From the NCBI GenBank assembly GCA_015064805.1, contig SVRN01000015.1, forward strand, positions 1-44,991: 44,991 bases of DNA, read 5' to 3'. The notes below the pieces were generated by a model. That model did no database searches, was not told where the DNA came from, and saw only the letters and a list, made by a program, of their open reading frames with translations. Both the position numbers and the translations under genes were made by a program. The DNA comes from Oscillospiraceae bacterium (GTDB lineage: Bacteria; Bacillota; Clostridia; Oscillospirales; CAG-272). How positions within the stretch are numbered: position 1 is the stretch's first letter; the number at the start of each line of letters is the position of its first letter. Shown here one piece after another: positions 26,824 through 35,214 of this stretch.

Positions 26824-27900
26824 TCAGAAGCTGATGCTGTTTGCCATCTGATACAGATACTCGATCTCGCGGCGGCGGATGCGGCAGGTCTCCTTCATGG
26901 AAGCCAACTGCTCCTGCGTGAACTGATCCAGATCGCCGTCCTCGAGTCTGCCCTTGTACATGCGGTCAAGGATAAGCGCGTAGTTGATCTCAACGGGCGC
27001 GATCTTGCCGTCAACGATGCACATGACCTCGTTGCTCTTGCCTGCCAGCAGCTCCTGAACGGCCGCATAGCCCATCGCGGTTGCGATCAGACGGTCGCGC
27101 AGCGTGGGAGCGCCGCCGCGGATGATATGGCCGCAACGAGCGAATTTGGTTTCAATGCCGGTGCGCTTTTCGATCTGCGCGGCGAAGTATTCGCTGTACT
27201 TGAGGTCGCCGACGGGCTTCATGCCCTCGCTGGCCAGCGCGATCAGGCCTCGCTTGCCCTGTGCGCGAGCGGAAGCCAGCTTGCCGATGGCGAAGTCCTC
27301 GTCAAAGGGCATCTCGGGAATGGCGATTGCCAAAGCACCCGTAGTCAGACCCGTCTGCAGAGCGATCAGACCGCAGTCGCGGCCCATGACCTCGATGACG
27401 TTGCAACGCTTGTGCGACTCGCAGGTCTCACGCAGAGCGTCGACCATGCCAAGCACGGTGTTCATTGCGGTGTCAAAACCGATGGTGTGCTCGGTTGCCG
27501 TGATGTCGTTGTCAATGGTGCAGGGAATGCCGATGGAGGGGATGCCGTTATGGGTCAGCTTGGTGGCACCGCGGAAGGTGCCGTCGCCGCCAAGCGCTAC
27601 GATCGCGTCGATGTCGTGCTTCTCGCAGGTCTTGAGTGCCATGTTCATGCCCTCGTCCGTCATGAACATGGGGCTGCGGCTGGAGTACAGCACGGTGCCG
27701 CCGTGGGTGATGATACCCGACACGTCGTGCGTGGTCATGTCAAACACGTTGCCTTCGATCAGGCCCTGATAACCCTCACGAATGCCGACGACCTGCACGC
27801 CCTCGTGCATAGCCTCGCGCGCGACGGCGCGAACGGCTGCGTTCATACCGGGCGCGTCACCGCCCGAGGTCAATATACCGATTTTTCTGAATTTTGCCAT
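26824..27900 (-). CDS. pfkA: ATP-dependent 6-phosphofructokinase
   Basis: 358 aa glycolytic enzyme phosphorylating fructose 6-phosphate. It begins KIGILTSGGDAPGMNAAVRA (ATP site), followed by VALGGDGTFRGA. That GGDG motif indicates ATP rather than pyrophosphate as donor. The catalytic loop IPCTIDNDI has Cys where most have Gly. EVMGRDCGLIALQ and the C-terminal GHIIRGGAPTLRDR bind the sugar phosphate. It is somewhat longer than the 320-aa Bacillus enzyme, resembling group B2/mixed forms. Ribosome site GAAAGG; promoter upstream. Confidence 0.95.
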   Translation of the reverse strand: MAKFRKIGILTSGGDAPGMNAAVRAVAREAMHEGVQVVGIREGYQGLIEGNVFDMTTHDVSGIITHGGTVLYSSRSPMFMTDEGMNMALKTCEKHDIDAIVALGGDGTFRGATKLTHNGIPSIGIPCTIDNDITATEHTIGFDTAMNTVLGMVDALRETCESHKRCNVIEVMGRDCGLIALQTGLTTGALAIAIPEMPFDEDFAIGKLASARAQGKRGLIALASEGMKPVGDLKYSEYFAAQIEKRTGIETKFARCGHIIRGGAPTLRDRLIATAMGYAAVQELLAGKSNEVMCIVDGKIAPVEINYALILDRMYKGRLEDGDLDQFTQEQLASMKETCRIRRREIEYLYQMANSISF

Positions 27901-27965
27901 AATATTTTAAGACCTTTCTGTGTGGAAAACTGGCGATGCGTTGCGCGCACCGCGAAAACCATACT

Positions 27966-27994
27966 ATTTTACCGCATTTTACGCCAAAAATCAA
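27966..27994 (-). promoter_or_regulatory. pfkA promoter
   Basis: On the minus strand TTGATT (27994-27989), 17-bp spacer, TAAAAT (27971-27966), about 65 nt before the pfkA ATG. Confidence 0.6.
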
Positions 27995-28065
27995 GAGATT
28001 TTTCTTCTTTTTACAAAGAATTGGCTATTTTTTGTCAAACTTTTTACAAAAAGCGGACGTTTTGA

Positions 28066-29346
28066 TCACGTTTCGCTTAAAAGCAGGCGTCGGATCATCT
28101 CAAGCGCGTGGGAGGCGGCGACGGTGCGGATGTAGTCGCGCTTGCGGTTGGGGGAGAGGGAAAGCCGCTTGACCTGCTCGCCCTGCGAGGAGCTGATGCC
28201 GACGAATACGGTGCCGACGGGGCAGTCCTCGCTCCCGCCGCCGGGGCCTGCCAGTCCCGTGGTGGAGATACCGATGTCCGCGCCCGTCGCTACGCGCGCG
28301 CCGCGCGCCATTTCAGTGGCGGTCTGCTCGCTCAGCTCGGTGTATTGCTCGAGCGTTTCGGGGGATACGCCCAGATGGCGCATTTTCATTTCGTTGGTGT
28401 AGGTGACGAAGCCGCCCAGCACCGCGGCCGAGCTGCCGGGGATATCGGTCAGCCGCTTGGCAATCAGACCGCCCGTGCAGGACTCGGCGCAGGCGACCGT
28501 TTTGCCCAGGCGGCACAGTTCATGGATAACGACGCCCTCCAGCGTTGCCTCGCCCTCGGTGGAGGGAACGACGGCGTAGACGTAAGCGCCGACCTCACTT
28601 TCCATGATATGCCCGACGGTCTGACGGCACATATCCCGCGCGGTTTTTTCGTCCTCCGCTTGCGCCGTGACGCGCAGTCTCACCTCGCCTGCCGTGCAGT
28701 AGGGGGCGATGGTGGGGTTTTTGCCCTCGATCATCTGATCGCGCAAAATGGTTTCGACCGTGCTCTCGCCCATGCCGAAAATGTGCACGTTCAGGCTGAA
28801 CAGCACGCGGTCGGTGCGGGCCTTGAGATAAGGCATGGCCAGCTCGTCGAACATGGGGATCAGCTCGCGGGGCGGGCCGGGCAGAAGAATGACGGTCTTG
28901 TTGTTCGCCTCGTCCGTGACGATCAGCCCGGGGGCGGTCCCTTGGGGATTGTCCAACACGGTCGCACCGCGCGGCACCATGGCCTGACGCTCGTTGTTGG
29001 GCGTCATGACGCGTCCCGTGCGGGCAAAGTGATCGCGGATGTGGGCAAGGATAGCCTCGTCCTTTTCCAGCGGCAGACCGAACGCCTCGGCGACCGTCTC
29101 GCGGGTCAGATCGTCGTAGGTCGGGCCAAGACCGCCCGAGGTGATGACCAGATCGGCGCGCGACAGGGCAAGCGAGAGCGCCTCGCGCAGGCGACCGGGG
29201 TGATCGCCCACGACGCTCTGGTGGTGAACGCCGATGCCAAGCTCGGCCAGGCGGCGGGCAAGGTGGGCGGCGTTGGTATTGATGATGTCGCCGAGCAACA
29301 GCTCGGTCCCGACGCACAGGATCTCGGCTTCGCGAATGATAGTCAT
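28066..29346 (-). CDS. cinA: CinA/PncC-type competence-damage protein
   Basis: 426 aa, two domains. The N-terminal COG1058 MoCF-like domain (AEILCVGTELLLGDIINTNAAHLARRL ... TSGGLGPTYDDLT) is an ADP-ribose pyrophosphatase in characterised homologues. The C-terminal CinA/PncC domain (VACAESCTGGLIAKRLTDIPGSS ... VGISTTGLAGPGG) is an NMN deamidase in others; together they function in NAD recycling. ATG 29346 (MTIIREAEILCVGTE) is chosen because it matches the family N-terminus and GGAGG lies upstream. The upstream in-frame extension is rejected. Confidence 0.93.
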   Translation of the reverse strand: MTIIREAEILCVGTELLLGDIINTNAAHLARRLAELGIGVHHQSVVGDHPGRLREALSLALSRADLVITSGGLGPTYDDLTRETVAEAFGLPLEKDEAILAHIRDHFARTGRVMTPNNERQAMVPRGATVLDNPQGTAPGLIVTDEANNKTVILLPGPPRELIPMFDELAMPYLKARTDRVLFSLNVHIFGMGESTVETILRDQMIEGKNPTIAPYCTAGEVRLRVTAQAEDEKTARDMCRQTVGHIMESEVGAYVYAVVPSTEGEATLEGVVIHELCRLGKTVACAESCTGGLIAKRLTDIPGSSAAVLGGFVTYTNEMKMRHLGVSPETLEQYTELSEQTATEMARGARVATGADIGISTTGLAGPGGGSEDCPVGTVFVGISSSQGEQVKRLSLSPNRKRDYIRTVAASHALEMIRRLLLSET

Positions 29347-29385
29347 AAGGAGCACGCACCTCCGTTGGTTGATTTTTCTATTGTC

Positions 29386-29414
29386 AGTATAGCACAATCG
29401 GGCAAAAAAGTAAA
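29386..29414 (-). promoter_or_regulatory. cinA promoter
   Basis: On the minus strand TTTACT (29414-29409), 17-bp spacer, TATACT (29391-29386). Confidence 0.55.
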
Positions 29415-29421
29415 GAGGGAG

Positions 29422-29482
29422 TTGATTTTCGCGAAAAAATGTGATATACTGGATCTATCATCGAAGAGAGTCGAACTCTCTT
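29422..29482 (+). promoter_or_regulatory. Radical SAM gene promoter and leader hairpin
   Basis: TTGATT (29422-29427), 17-bp spacer, TATACT (29445-29450). The leader then contains a hairpin AAGAGAGT / ACTCTCTT with a 3-nt loop (29464-29482), about 52 nt before the ATG. Confidence 0.6.
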
Positions 29483-29534
29483 AGGCTATAGAGATATTAT
29501 GCCGCATTTTGCGGTAAGTAGCAGGAGGCAGGAT

Positions 29535-30425
29535 ATGAGCTTGTGTCAGAATTGTCCCAGAAAATGCGGCGTTGACCGCGAGGCGGGTGATAAGGGATAT
29601 TGCGGCGTGGACGCAACGGTGCGCATCGCCCGCAGTGCGCTTCATCTTTGGGAGGAGCCCATCATCAGCGGCACGCGCGGCTCGGGAACCATCTTCTTTG
29701 CCGGATGCAATCTGCGCTGCGTTTACTGCCAGAACTATGAGGTAAGCCACAAGGGCAAGGGTCGCGCGCTGACCTCCCGCGAGCTGGCGGACCGCATGCT
29801 TGAGCTGCAGCGTCAGGGCGCGCACAACATCAATCTGGTCACGCCTACGCACTACGCGCCCGCGATCATTCAGGCGTTGAGCCGCATTCGCAAGCAGCTG
29901 TACGTGCCCGTTATTTACAACTGCGGCGGCTACGAATCGATCGAAACGATCGACGCACTGAACGGTCTGGTTGACATTTACATGCCCGACTTGAAGTATT
30001 ATTCTTCCACCATTTCAAAGAACTATTCCGGCGCGGCCGACTATTTCAAGGTCGCCAAGGCGGCGCTCATCCGCATGCAAAAGCAGGTCGGCAAGCCCGT
30101 GATCGACGAAAACGGCATGCTCGCCCGCGGACTTTTAGTGCGCCACCTGGTGCTGCCAGGCTGCCGCAAGGATTCAATCGCCGTGCTGGAGCAGTTGGCC
30201 AAGATGTTCGCGCCCGACGACTTTTTGCTCAGCCTGATGAGCCAGTACACGCCCGATTTCGTGCCTGAGGATTGCCCGTACGACAGTCTGCGCCGCCGTA
30301 TCACCTCGCTGGAGTACGAAAGCGTGGTCAACCAGATGCAAAAGCTGGGCTTTGAGGGCTTCGTTCAACAGCGTACCTCGGCCACAGCGGCCTATACCCC
30401 CGTGTTCGAAGGGGACGAGGAGTGA
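29535..30425 (+). CDS. PflX-type radical SAM iron-sulfur protein
   Basis: 296 aa, COG1313-like. The radical SAM cluster motif is C58-x3-C62-x2-C65 (AGCNLRCVYCQNYE). The N-terminal Cys cluster C4, C7, C11 and C23 (CQNCPRKCGVDREAGDKGYCG) is the hallmark of the PflX subgroup. The family resembles pyruvate formate-lyase activating enzymes, but the substrate is unknown. ATG 29535 follows GGAGG at ideal spacing; the longer frame from 29499 is rejected. No glycyl-radical enzyme is nearby. Confidence 0.88.
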   Translation: MSLCQNCPRKCGVDREAGDKGYCGVDATVRIARSALHLWEEPIISGTRGSGTIFFAGCNLRCVYCQNYEVSHKGKGRALTSRELADRMLELQRQGAHNINLVTPTHYAPAIIQALSRIRKQLYVPVIYNCGGYESIETIDALNGLVDIYMPDLKYYSSTISKNYSGAADYFKVAKAALIRMQKQVGKPVIDENGMLARGLLVRHLVLPGCRKDSIAVLEQLAKMFAPDDFLLSLMSQYTPDFVPEDCPYDSLRRRITSLEYESVVNQMQKLGFEGFVQQRTSATAAYTPVFEGDEE

Positions 30426-30440
30426 TAATAGGGGAACGAC

Positions 30441-30472
30441 GTGGGGGAACTTCTTTCGAGAAGTTCCCCCAC
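30441..30472. repeat. Long GC-rich hairpin (possible dispersed hairpin element)
   Basis: Perfect 14-bp stem GTGGGGGAACTTCT (30441-30454) / AGAAGTTCCCCCAC (30459-30472) with a TTCG loop. It lies 16 nt after the radical SAM stop, with no T-tract. It may be a terminator or REP-like element; no second copy is visible in the window. Confidence 0.5.
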
Positions 30473-30627
30473 ACCCCTTCAAGAACTTGAATGGAAGAAA
30501 AAAGAAGATTGTTTTTACAGCTTCCCCTATTCTTCGTAGTGGCCGGCGCTCTGACAATTAGAAATGTTATAACTATTTACTATCTCTGTCCGCCGCGCGT
30601 GGCGGCGAGGACGTACAAATAATAAAG

Positions 30628-30658
30628 CAGGGAAGCCTTGCGTAAGGCTTCCCTGTTT
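30628..30658. terminator. Bidirectional terminator
   Basis: CAGGGAAGCCTT (30628-30639) / AAGGCTTCCCTG (30644-30655), loop GCGT. TTTCTGT follows on the plus strand and CTTTATTATTT on the minus strand. It serves the convergent genes ending at 30425 and 30676. Confidence 0.85.
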
Positions 30659-30675
30659 CTGTATGTAATTAACGA

Positions 30676-31455
30676 TTAACGGAACTGCTTGATGTGCTCG
30701 GCGGCAACCGAACCCTCAACGACCGTGATGGCCTCATCGGGCAGATCGCGAACGATGGGATTGAAGGCCCACTCGCCAATCTCGGTCAGAGATGCGGGCA
30801 GCTTGAGCGATGCAACGGCGGTGCAGTTGTAGAACGCCTGTGCGCCAACGGAAACCGTACCCTCAGCGATCTCGATCGCAGTCAGAGCGGCGCAGTTTGC
30901 AAATGCATAATCGCCAATGGACTCCAGAGAGCCGGGGAATGCGATGGAAATCAGCGATGCACAGCCGGCAAACGCGTGGCTGTCGATCTTCTTCATACCC
31001 GTGCCCAGCGTGCAGACGGTCATAGCGGAGCAGTTATAGAACGCACCCTTGCCGACCGTCTCGACGGAAGAGGGGAGCTCAACGGTCTTAAGCGCTTCGC
31101 AGTAAGCAAACGCATAGTCACCAACGGTAACGAGTGCGGCCTCACACTTGATATCGGAAATGTTGGAGTTTGCATAGAAGGCCTCGTCCGCGATGGCAAC
31201 GACCTGTCTGTCCTCAATCACAGCGGGAATGGTGACTACGTGGGGCTCGTCGTTACCGGAGAAGCCGGTAATAGCAACCGTGGTACTGTTCAGATATTCG
31301 TATGTAAAGGTGTCGCCGTGGCTGTCTTTATAGGTCGGCGTCTGAGTACCGATATTAATAACAGGGTCGTCGATCACGTCGTCTTCAGGGGAGCATGCCG
31401 TCATGGTGCACAGCAGCAACAGTGCCAGCATCAGGGCAAATACGCGTTTTGTCAT
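30676..31455 (-). CDS. BspA-like leucine-rich-repeat lipoprotein
   Basis: 259 aa, surface lipoprotein. Signal peptide with lipobox ending at Cys21 (CTMTAC). A linker (DDVIDDPVINIGTQTPTYKD) is followed by about six LRR_5 (BspA-type) repeats of the form I-G-x-x-A-F-x-x-C-x-x-L-x-x-[IV]-x-[LI]-P from about residue 80 to 240. Such repeats mediate protein binding in many gut bacteria. The ligand is unknown. Start preceded by GGAGG at 9 nt. It is flanked downstream by a terminator and upstream by the long repeat region. Confidence 0.9.
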   Translation of the reverse strand: MTKRVFALMLALLLLCTMTACSPEDDVIDDPVINIGTQTPTYKDSHGDTFTYEYLNSTTVAITGFSGNDEPHVVTIPAVIEDRQVVAIADEAFYANSNISDIKCEAALVTVGDYAFAYCEALKTVELPSSVETVGKGAFYNCSAMTVCTLGTGMKKIDSHAFAGCASLISIAFPGSLESIGDYAFANCAALTAIEIAEGTVSVGAQAFYNCTAVASLKLPASLTEIGEWAFNPIVRDLPDEAITVVEGSVAAEHIKQFR

Positions 31456-31599
31456 GGATAGTATCCTCCGTTATATTCATTCGACAGTTCATTATACAGC
31501 AATATTGAAAAAAAGTCAAGGGTTTTGAGGCGTATGATTGTAAATATTTTGCGTACAAAATGTTTAGAGATGGAATATAAGGGAGGAATGTTAAACTTT

Positions 31600-32620
31600 C
31601 TGCTACTTTTTCTTTTGACGCGCACACAGCGTTGCGCGCGCGCTGTGCAGTATGGATGTTACTTCTTTGTCATTCAACAAAGAAGTAACCAAGAAAATGA
31701 ACCCAGGCGTTCCCCCTGGGAACCTCCTGCCTCCCGACGGCTTTTTAAGAGCCGTCGGGGCTTTTCGTTTTGGCAAAATTTTGCCCTCTTGGGCGCATAA
31801 GCGCACGCCCAAGAGGGGCTCGTCACGGTAGAATCCTTGCTATCTCCGCCTGCCGCGGGCACAGTGTGAGCGCCAAAAGGAGAAGTTGTTCGAAAAACAG
31901 CTTTTTCCCCTTCGGCGCGACACAACGCGTCGCGCTGTGCGATCATGCTACTTCTTGGTCTTCCCCAAGAAGTAGCCAAGAAGGGAACCAAGGGGTCCAA
32001 TACCCCTTGGATTCCCGCAGCGCGAAAAGTCGTTCCGCTGTCGCTTCACTCATTTTTTCGCGAAGTGATACACCTTCAGCTTTTGCGAGCGTGGCTTAAA
32101 AAAAGCCGCGCTCACGGAAGTCGCACGCAAGCAAGACAGCAAAAGTTTTTGCTTTCTGTCACGCACCCCAGATCAACTAACTTTTTATCAAAAACGTTTT
32201 TGCTTCCTCCGCCTGCCGCGCGTGGTAGCGAGACTTGGAGCACAGCACAAAAAGCCCATATTTGATCTCTCTTGATACATGATGTAGCGCGGCAATCGCA
32301 GGGAGATCCAAGAGGGAACGGCTTGGCGCGCAATGTTTGCGCCCGCGCTTGCGCGATGTTCGCGTTTAGCGAACAAGCAAACTTGCGATTTCGGCTTGCC
32401 GAAATCTGGTTTCTTCCGCCACTTCTTGCCGCGTAGCAAGAAGTGGCATAAAAATCCGAAACAGCGAACGCCCATTTCGCCAAGGCGAAATACAGAAGTT
32501 TTGTTCGCCCGCTAAACTCGGGCGTCATGCAAGCATGAACACAAAACTTCGCGTGCCGCGGGCACAGTGTGAGCGCCAAAAGGAGAAGTCGCTTGAAATT
32601 CAGCTTTTCTTCTTCCTCAC
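31600..32620. repeat. Dispersed structured repeat, block 3 (both orientations)
   Basis: A 1.0-kb mosaic of repeat modules between the LRR lipoprotein and rimP. Plus-oriented parts: hairpin GTTACTTCTTTG/CAAAGAAGTAAC (31658-31689) and CCCAGG/CCTGGG (31702-31720). The other hairpins are CCCTCTTGGGCG/CGCCCAAGAGGG (31784-31817), GCTACTTCTTGG/CCAAGAAGTAGC (31947-31976), CCAAGGGG/CCCCTTGG (31988-32010), CGCGAAAA/TTTTCGCG (32021-32062), GAGCGTGGCTT/AAGCCGCGCTC (32087-32113), TGCCGCGC/GCGCGGCA (32214-32294) and GCCACTTCTTGC/GCAAGAAGTGGC (32418-32447). From about 31853 to 32306 the modules run on the minus strand. The CCAAAAGGAGAAG box occurs twice (31875, 32575). No protein gene is supported; 31456-31600 and 32620-32800 hold nothing else I recognise. 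Confidence 0.8.
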
Positions 32621-32809
32621 CCCAAAGATTCTCCGCAACAACGGCGCCAAAAACGACGGCGAACGTACAACCACGATCTTCATATATCATTCCCACCTTT
32701 CACGACAATTTCCTCATTACGAGTCTATGCTCATCTGCTCGATTCGGTTCCTGCGGGGCAAAAATATATAAAAAATATAAAAAAAGAAAGAAAAAATCGC
32801 AAAAAGCCC

Positions 32810-32838
32810 TTGCAATACGGGAAAAAGTGTGGTATACT
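32810..32838 (+). promoter_or_regulatory. rimP-nusA-infB operon promoter
   Basis: TTGCAA (32810-32815), 17-bp spacer, TATACT (32833-32838), following an A-rich tract (32755-32805) that could act as an UP element. Confidence 0.7.
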
Positions 32839-32867
32839 ACGTAGCGTAAGATAGTATAGTGCATGTT

Positions 32868-32897
32868 GGAGAGTGGGTTCGCAAGGATCCACTCTCC
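32868..32897 (+). promoter_or_regulatory. Leader hairpin of the rimP-nusA operon
   Basis: GGAGAGTGG (32868-32876) pairs perfectly with CCACTCTCC (32889-32897) in the ~100-nt leader, extendable by flanking TGCAT/ATGCA. No T-run follows, so it is not a simple terminator. Confidence 0.5.
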
Positions 32898-32942
32898 ATT
32901 GCATGAGATCAAATATTAAATTTACCAAAGGAGTTTGCAACC

Positions 32943-33416
32943 ATGGCAAACAAGAAAAACGGCTCCGTCGCCGACGTGGTCACCGCGCTTGCTATCCCCT
33001 TGGCCGAACAGCTGGGATACTCGATCTGGGACGTCGAATACGTCCGCGAGGGCGCCGACTATTATCTGCGCATCACCATCGACAGCGAAGAGGGTATCAC
33101 CATCGACGACTGCGAAACCTTCAGCCGTGCCATCGATCCCATTCTGGACGAGGCCGATCCCATCACCGACTCGTACCATCTGGAGGTCTCCTCCCCCGGC
33201 CTTGAGCGCGACATCAAAACGCCAGAGCATATCGCCTATTGTACGGGCGAGACGGTCGAGGCAAGATTGTTTGCTCCCTTGCAGGGCAGCCGCGTTCACC
33301 GTGGCGTGCTGGAGGGACTGGATGAGGAGGGCAACGTCCTGCTCGCCATCGGAGAGAACACCCTCGCGATCCCCCGCTCGGCCATCAGCCGCATGACGAC
33401 AGTATTTGAATTTTAA
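32943..33416 (+). CDS. rimP: Ribosome maturation factor RimP
   Basis: 157 aa; assists 30S subunit maturation. Signatures are VEYVREGADYYLRITID, the central DCETFSRAIDPILDE...YHLEVSSPGLERD, and the C-terminal SH3-like domain. Length is normal. ATG follows AAAGGAG at 8 nt. It is the first gene of the conserved rimP-nusA-ylxR-ylxQ-infB operon. Confidence 0.95.
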   Translation: MANKKNGSVADVVTALAIPLAEQLGYSIWDVEYVREGADYYLRITIDSEEGITIDDCETFSRAIDPILDEADPITDSYHLEVSSPGLERDIKTPEHIAYCTGETVEARLFAPLQGSRVHRGVLEGLDEEGNVLLAIGENTLAIPRSAISRMTTVFEF

Positions 33417-33452
33417 GACATATAACGATAAACGAAGGAAAGGATATTTATC

Positions 33453-34478
33453 ATGAACACCGAGTTCTTCACCGCGCTGGAAATGCTTCAGAAGGAAAAG
33501 GGCATTCCCCCCGAATACATGTACGAAAAGATCGAGGCCGCGCTGACGGCCGCCTACAGAAAGGAATACGGCAACAACACCAATGTCCGCGTTGTCATCG
33601 ACCCCGCCAAAAAGGACGTTCGCGTCTATCAGCAGAAGGAGGTCGTTGAGGAGGTTACCGATCCTGAGACCCAGATCTCGCTCGCTGACGCCAAGGCCAT
33701 CAGCAAGAGATATACCGTTGGTAAGGTCGTCGAGACCGAGGTAAAGACCAAGAACTTCCGCAGACTGTCCGCCGGTGCCGCCAAGTCGGTCATCATTCAG
33801 GGCATCCGCGAGGGCGAGCGCCGCGTCATGCAGGAGGCGTACGAGAACAAGCGCGAGGAGATCATCACCGCGACGGTTTCCAAGATCGATCCCGAATCGG
33901 GCAACGTCGTTTTGGAAACGGGTACGAGCTATGCGACGCTGCTCAAGTCGGAGCAGATCCCCGGCGAGACCTTCCGCGTTGGCGACCGTATCCGCGTGTT
34001 CGTTATTGAGGTAAACAGAGAATCCCGCGGCCCGCTGGTCACCCTCTCCCGCGTGCATCCCGGCCTGGTTCGCCGTATGTTCGAGCTGGAGATCCCTGAG
34101 ATCGCAGACGGCGTCGTGATGGTCAAGGGCGTTGCCCGTGAGGCAGGCTCGCGCACCAAGATCGCCGTCATGTCGCGCGACGCAGACGTCGATCCCGTTG
34201 GCGCGTGCATCGGTAATCACGGTATGCGTATCTCGGCCATTCTTGACGAGCTGCGCGGCGAGAAGATCGATATCATCAAATACAGCGAGGATCCCGCCGA
34301 GTACGTCGCTGCCGCTCTGGCACCCGCGACCGTGCTGAACGTGGAGATGACGGGCGAGCGCGCTTGCCGCGTCCTCGTCGACGCTGATCAGCTTTCGCTT
34401 GCCATCGGTAAGGAAGGCCAGAACGCACGTCTGGCTGCCCGTCTGACCGGCAACAAGGTCGACATCAAGGCTGAATAA
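33453..34478 (+). CDS. nusA: Transcription termination/antitermination factor NusA
   Basis: 341 aa RNA polymerase-binding elongation factor. N-terminal domain (FFTALEMLQKEKGIPPEYMYEKIEAALTAAYRKEY), S1 domain (about 135-200, ATVSKIDPESGNVVLETG), then KH1 (VGACIGNHGMRISAILDELRGEKIDII) and KH2 (LAIGKEGQNARLAARLTG). It lacks the C-terminal acidic repeats of proteobacterial NusA, as usual in Firmicutes. It starts 36 nt after rimP with AAGGAAAGG. The ylxR gene follows after 14 nt. Confidence 0.97.
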   Translation: MNTEFFTALEMLQKEKGIPPEYMYEKIEAALTAAYRKEYGNNTNVRVVIDPAKKDVRVYQQKEVVEEVTDPETQISLADAKAISKRYTVGKVVETEVKTKNFRRLSAGAAKSVIIQGIREGERRVMQEAYENKREEIITATVSKIDPESGNVVLETGTSYATLLKSEQIPGETFRVGDRIRVFVIEVNRESRGPLVTLSRVHPGLVRRMFELEIPEIADGVVMVKGVAREAGSRTKIAVMSRDADVDPVGACIGNHGMRISAILDELRGEKIDIIKYSEDPAEYVAAALAPATVLNVEMTGERACRVLVDADQLSLAIGKEGQNARLAARLTGNKVDIKAE

Positions 34479-34492
34479 GCAGGAGGCCGACC

Positions 34493-34780
34493 ATGCCCGT
34501 TAAGGTACGTAAGATCCCCCAGCGCCAATGCATGGGGTGCAACGAGCATAAGCCCAAGGCTGATCTGCTCCGCGTGGTCCGCTCGCCCGAGGGCGAGGTC
34601 TCGCTCGATACGACGGGACGCAAATCGGGCCGCGGCGCGTATATCTGCCGCGACGTCAAGTGCCTGCGCCGTGCGCGCAAGAGCCGCAGACTGGACCACA
34701 ATCTCGAATGCACCATCCCCGAGGAGGTTTACGACCGCATGGAGGAGGAGCTGGAGCGCTATGCCGATGAACAAAGCTGA
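34493..34780 (+). CDS. ylxR: YlxR-family (DUF448) RNA-binding protein
   Basis: 95 aa. Signature elements are RQCMGCNEHKPKADLLRVVRSPEG and the conserved GRGAYICRDVKCLRRA, characteristic of YlxR/RnpM. Homologues bind RNA and, in Bacillus, RNase P RNA. ATG follows AGGAGG. It overlaps the start of ylxQ. Confidence 0.92.
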   Translation: MPVKVRKIPQRQCMGCNEHKPKADLLRVVRSPEGEVSLDTTGRKSGRGAYICRDVKCLRRARKSRRLDHNLECTIPEEVYDRMEEELERYADEQS

Positions 34781-35117
34781 CGCCGCGCGTCAAAAGCTGC
34801 TCTCAGGACTCGGACTTTGCGCCAAAGCGCGCGCGCTGACGTTCGGCACGCCCATGGTGTGTGAGTCGTTGAGAGAAAAAAACAAGCCGCACCTTGTGCT
34901 GGAAGCGTCCGACACGTCGGCGGCGACCCATAAAAAAATCAGCGATAAATGTAATTTCTATCAAGTACAGCACGTCCGCCTGCCCGTTACGGGCGAGGAG
35001 CTGGCGGCGGCGCTGGGCAAAACGTCAACGCTTGCGGCCGTGGCCGTGCGTGACGAGAATCTTTGCCGCGTCGTCAAGACCGCGCTCGACGCGCTGAACG
35101 AGACAACAGAACAATAA
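34767..35117 (+). CDS. ylxQ: L7Ae-family ribosomal protein (YlxQ-like)
   Basis: 116 aa, L7Ae/L30e/S12e/Gadd45 fold ([53 protein letters not shown]). It probably binds K-turn RNA, and sits between ylxR and infB as usual. Two close starts exist, ATG 34761 and ATG 34767. The second has better spacing to GGAG (34753) and begins [12 protein letters not shown]. It overlaps ylxR by 14 nt, implying coupled translation. Confidence 0.88.
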   Translation: MNKADAARQKLLSGLGLCAKARALTFGTPMVCESLREKNKPHLVLEASDTSAATHKKISDKCNFYQVQHVRLPVTGEELAAALGKTSTLAAVAVRDENLCRVVKTALDALNETTEQ

Positions 35118-35214
35118 CAACTACCAACCAACACCGATATTGACGACACATAAGACTGCCGACGCTGACCGGTCGGGATTTCGGCTTTTGTGCCGGGGTA
35201 ATTTAGGAGGAAAC

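Noticed and set aside
31600-32700. Several 60-194-aa frames inside the repeat block
   Set aside because: Frames differ between copies, lie on both strands and break at repeat boundaries. Conservation follows helices, not codons.
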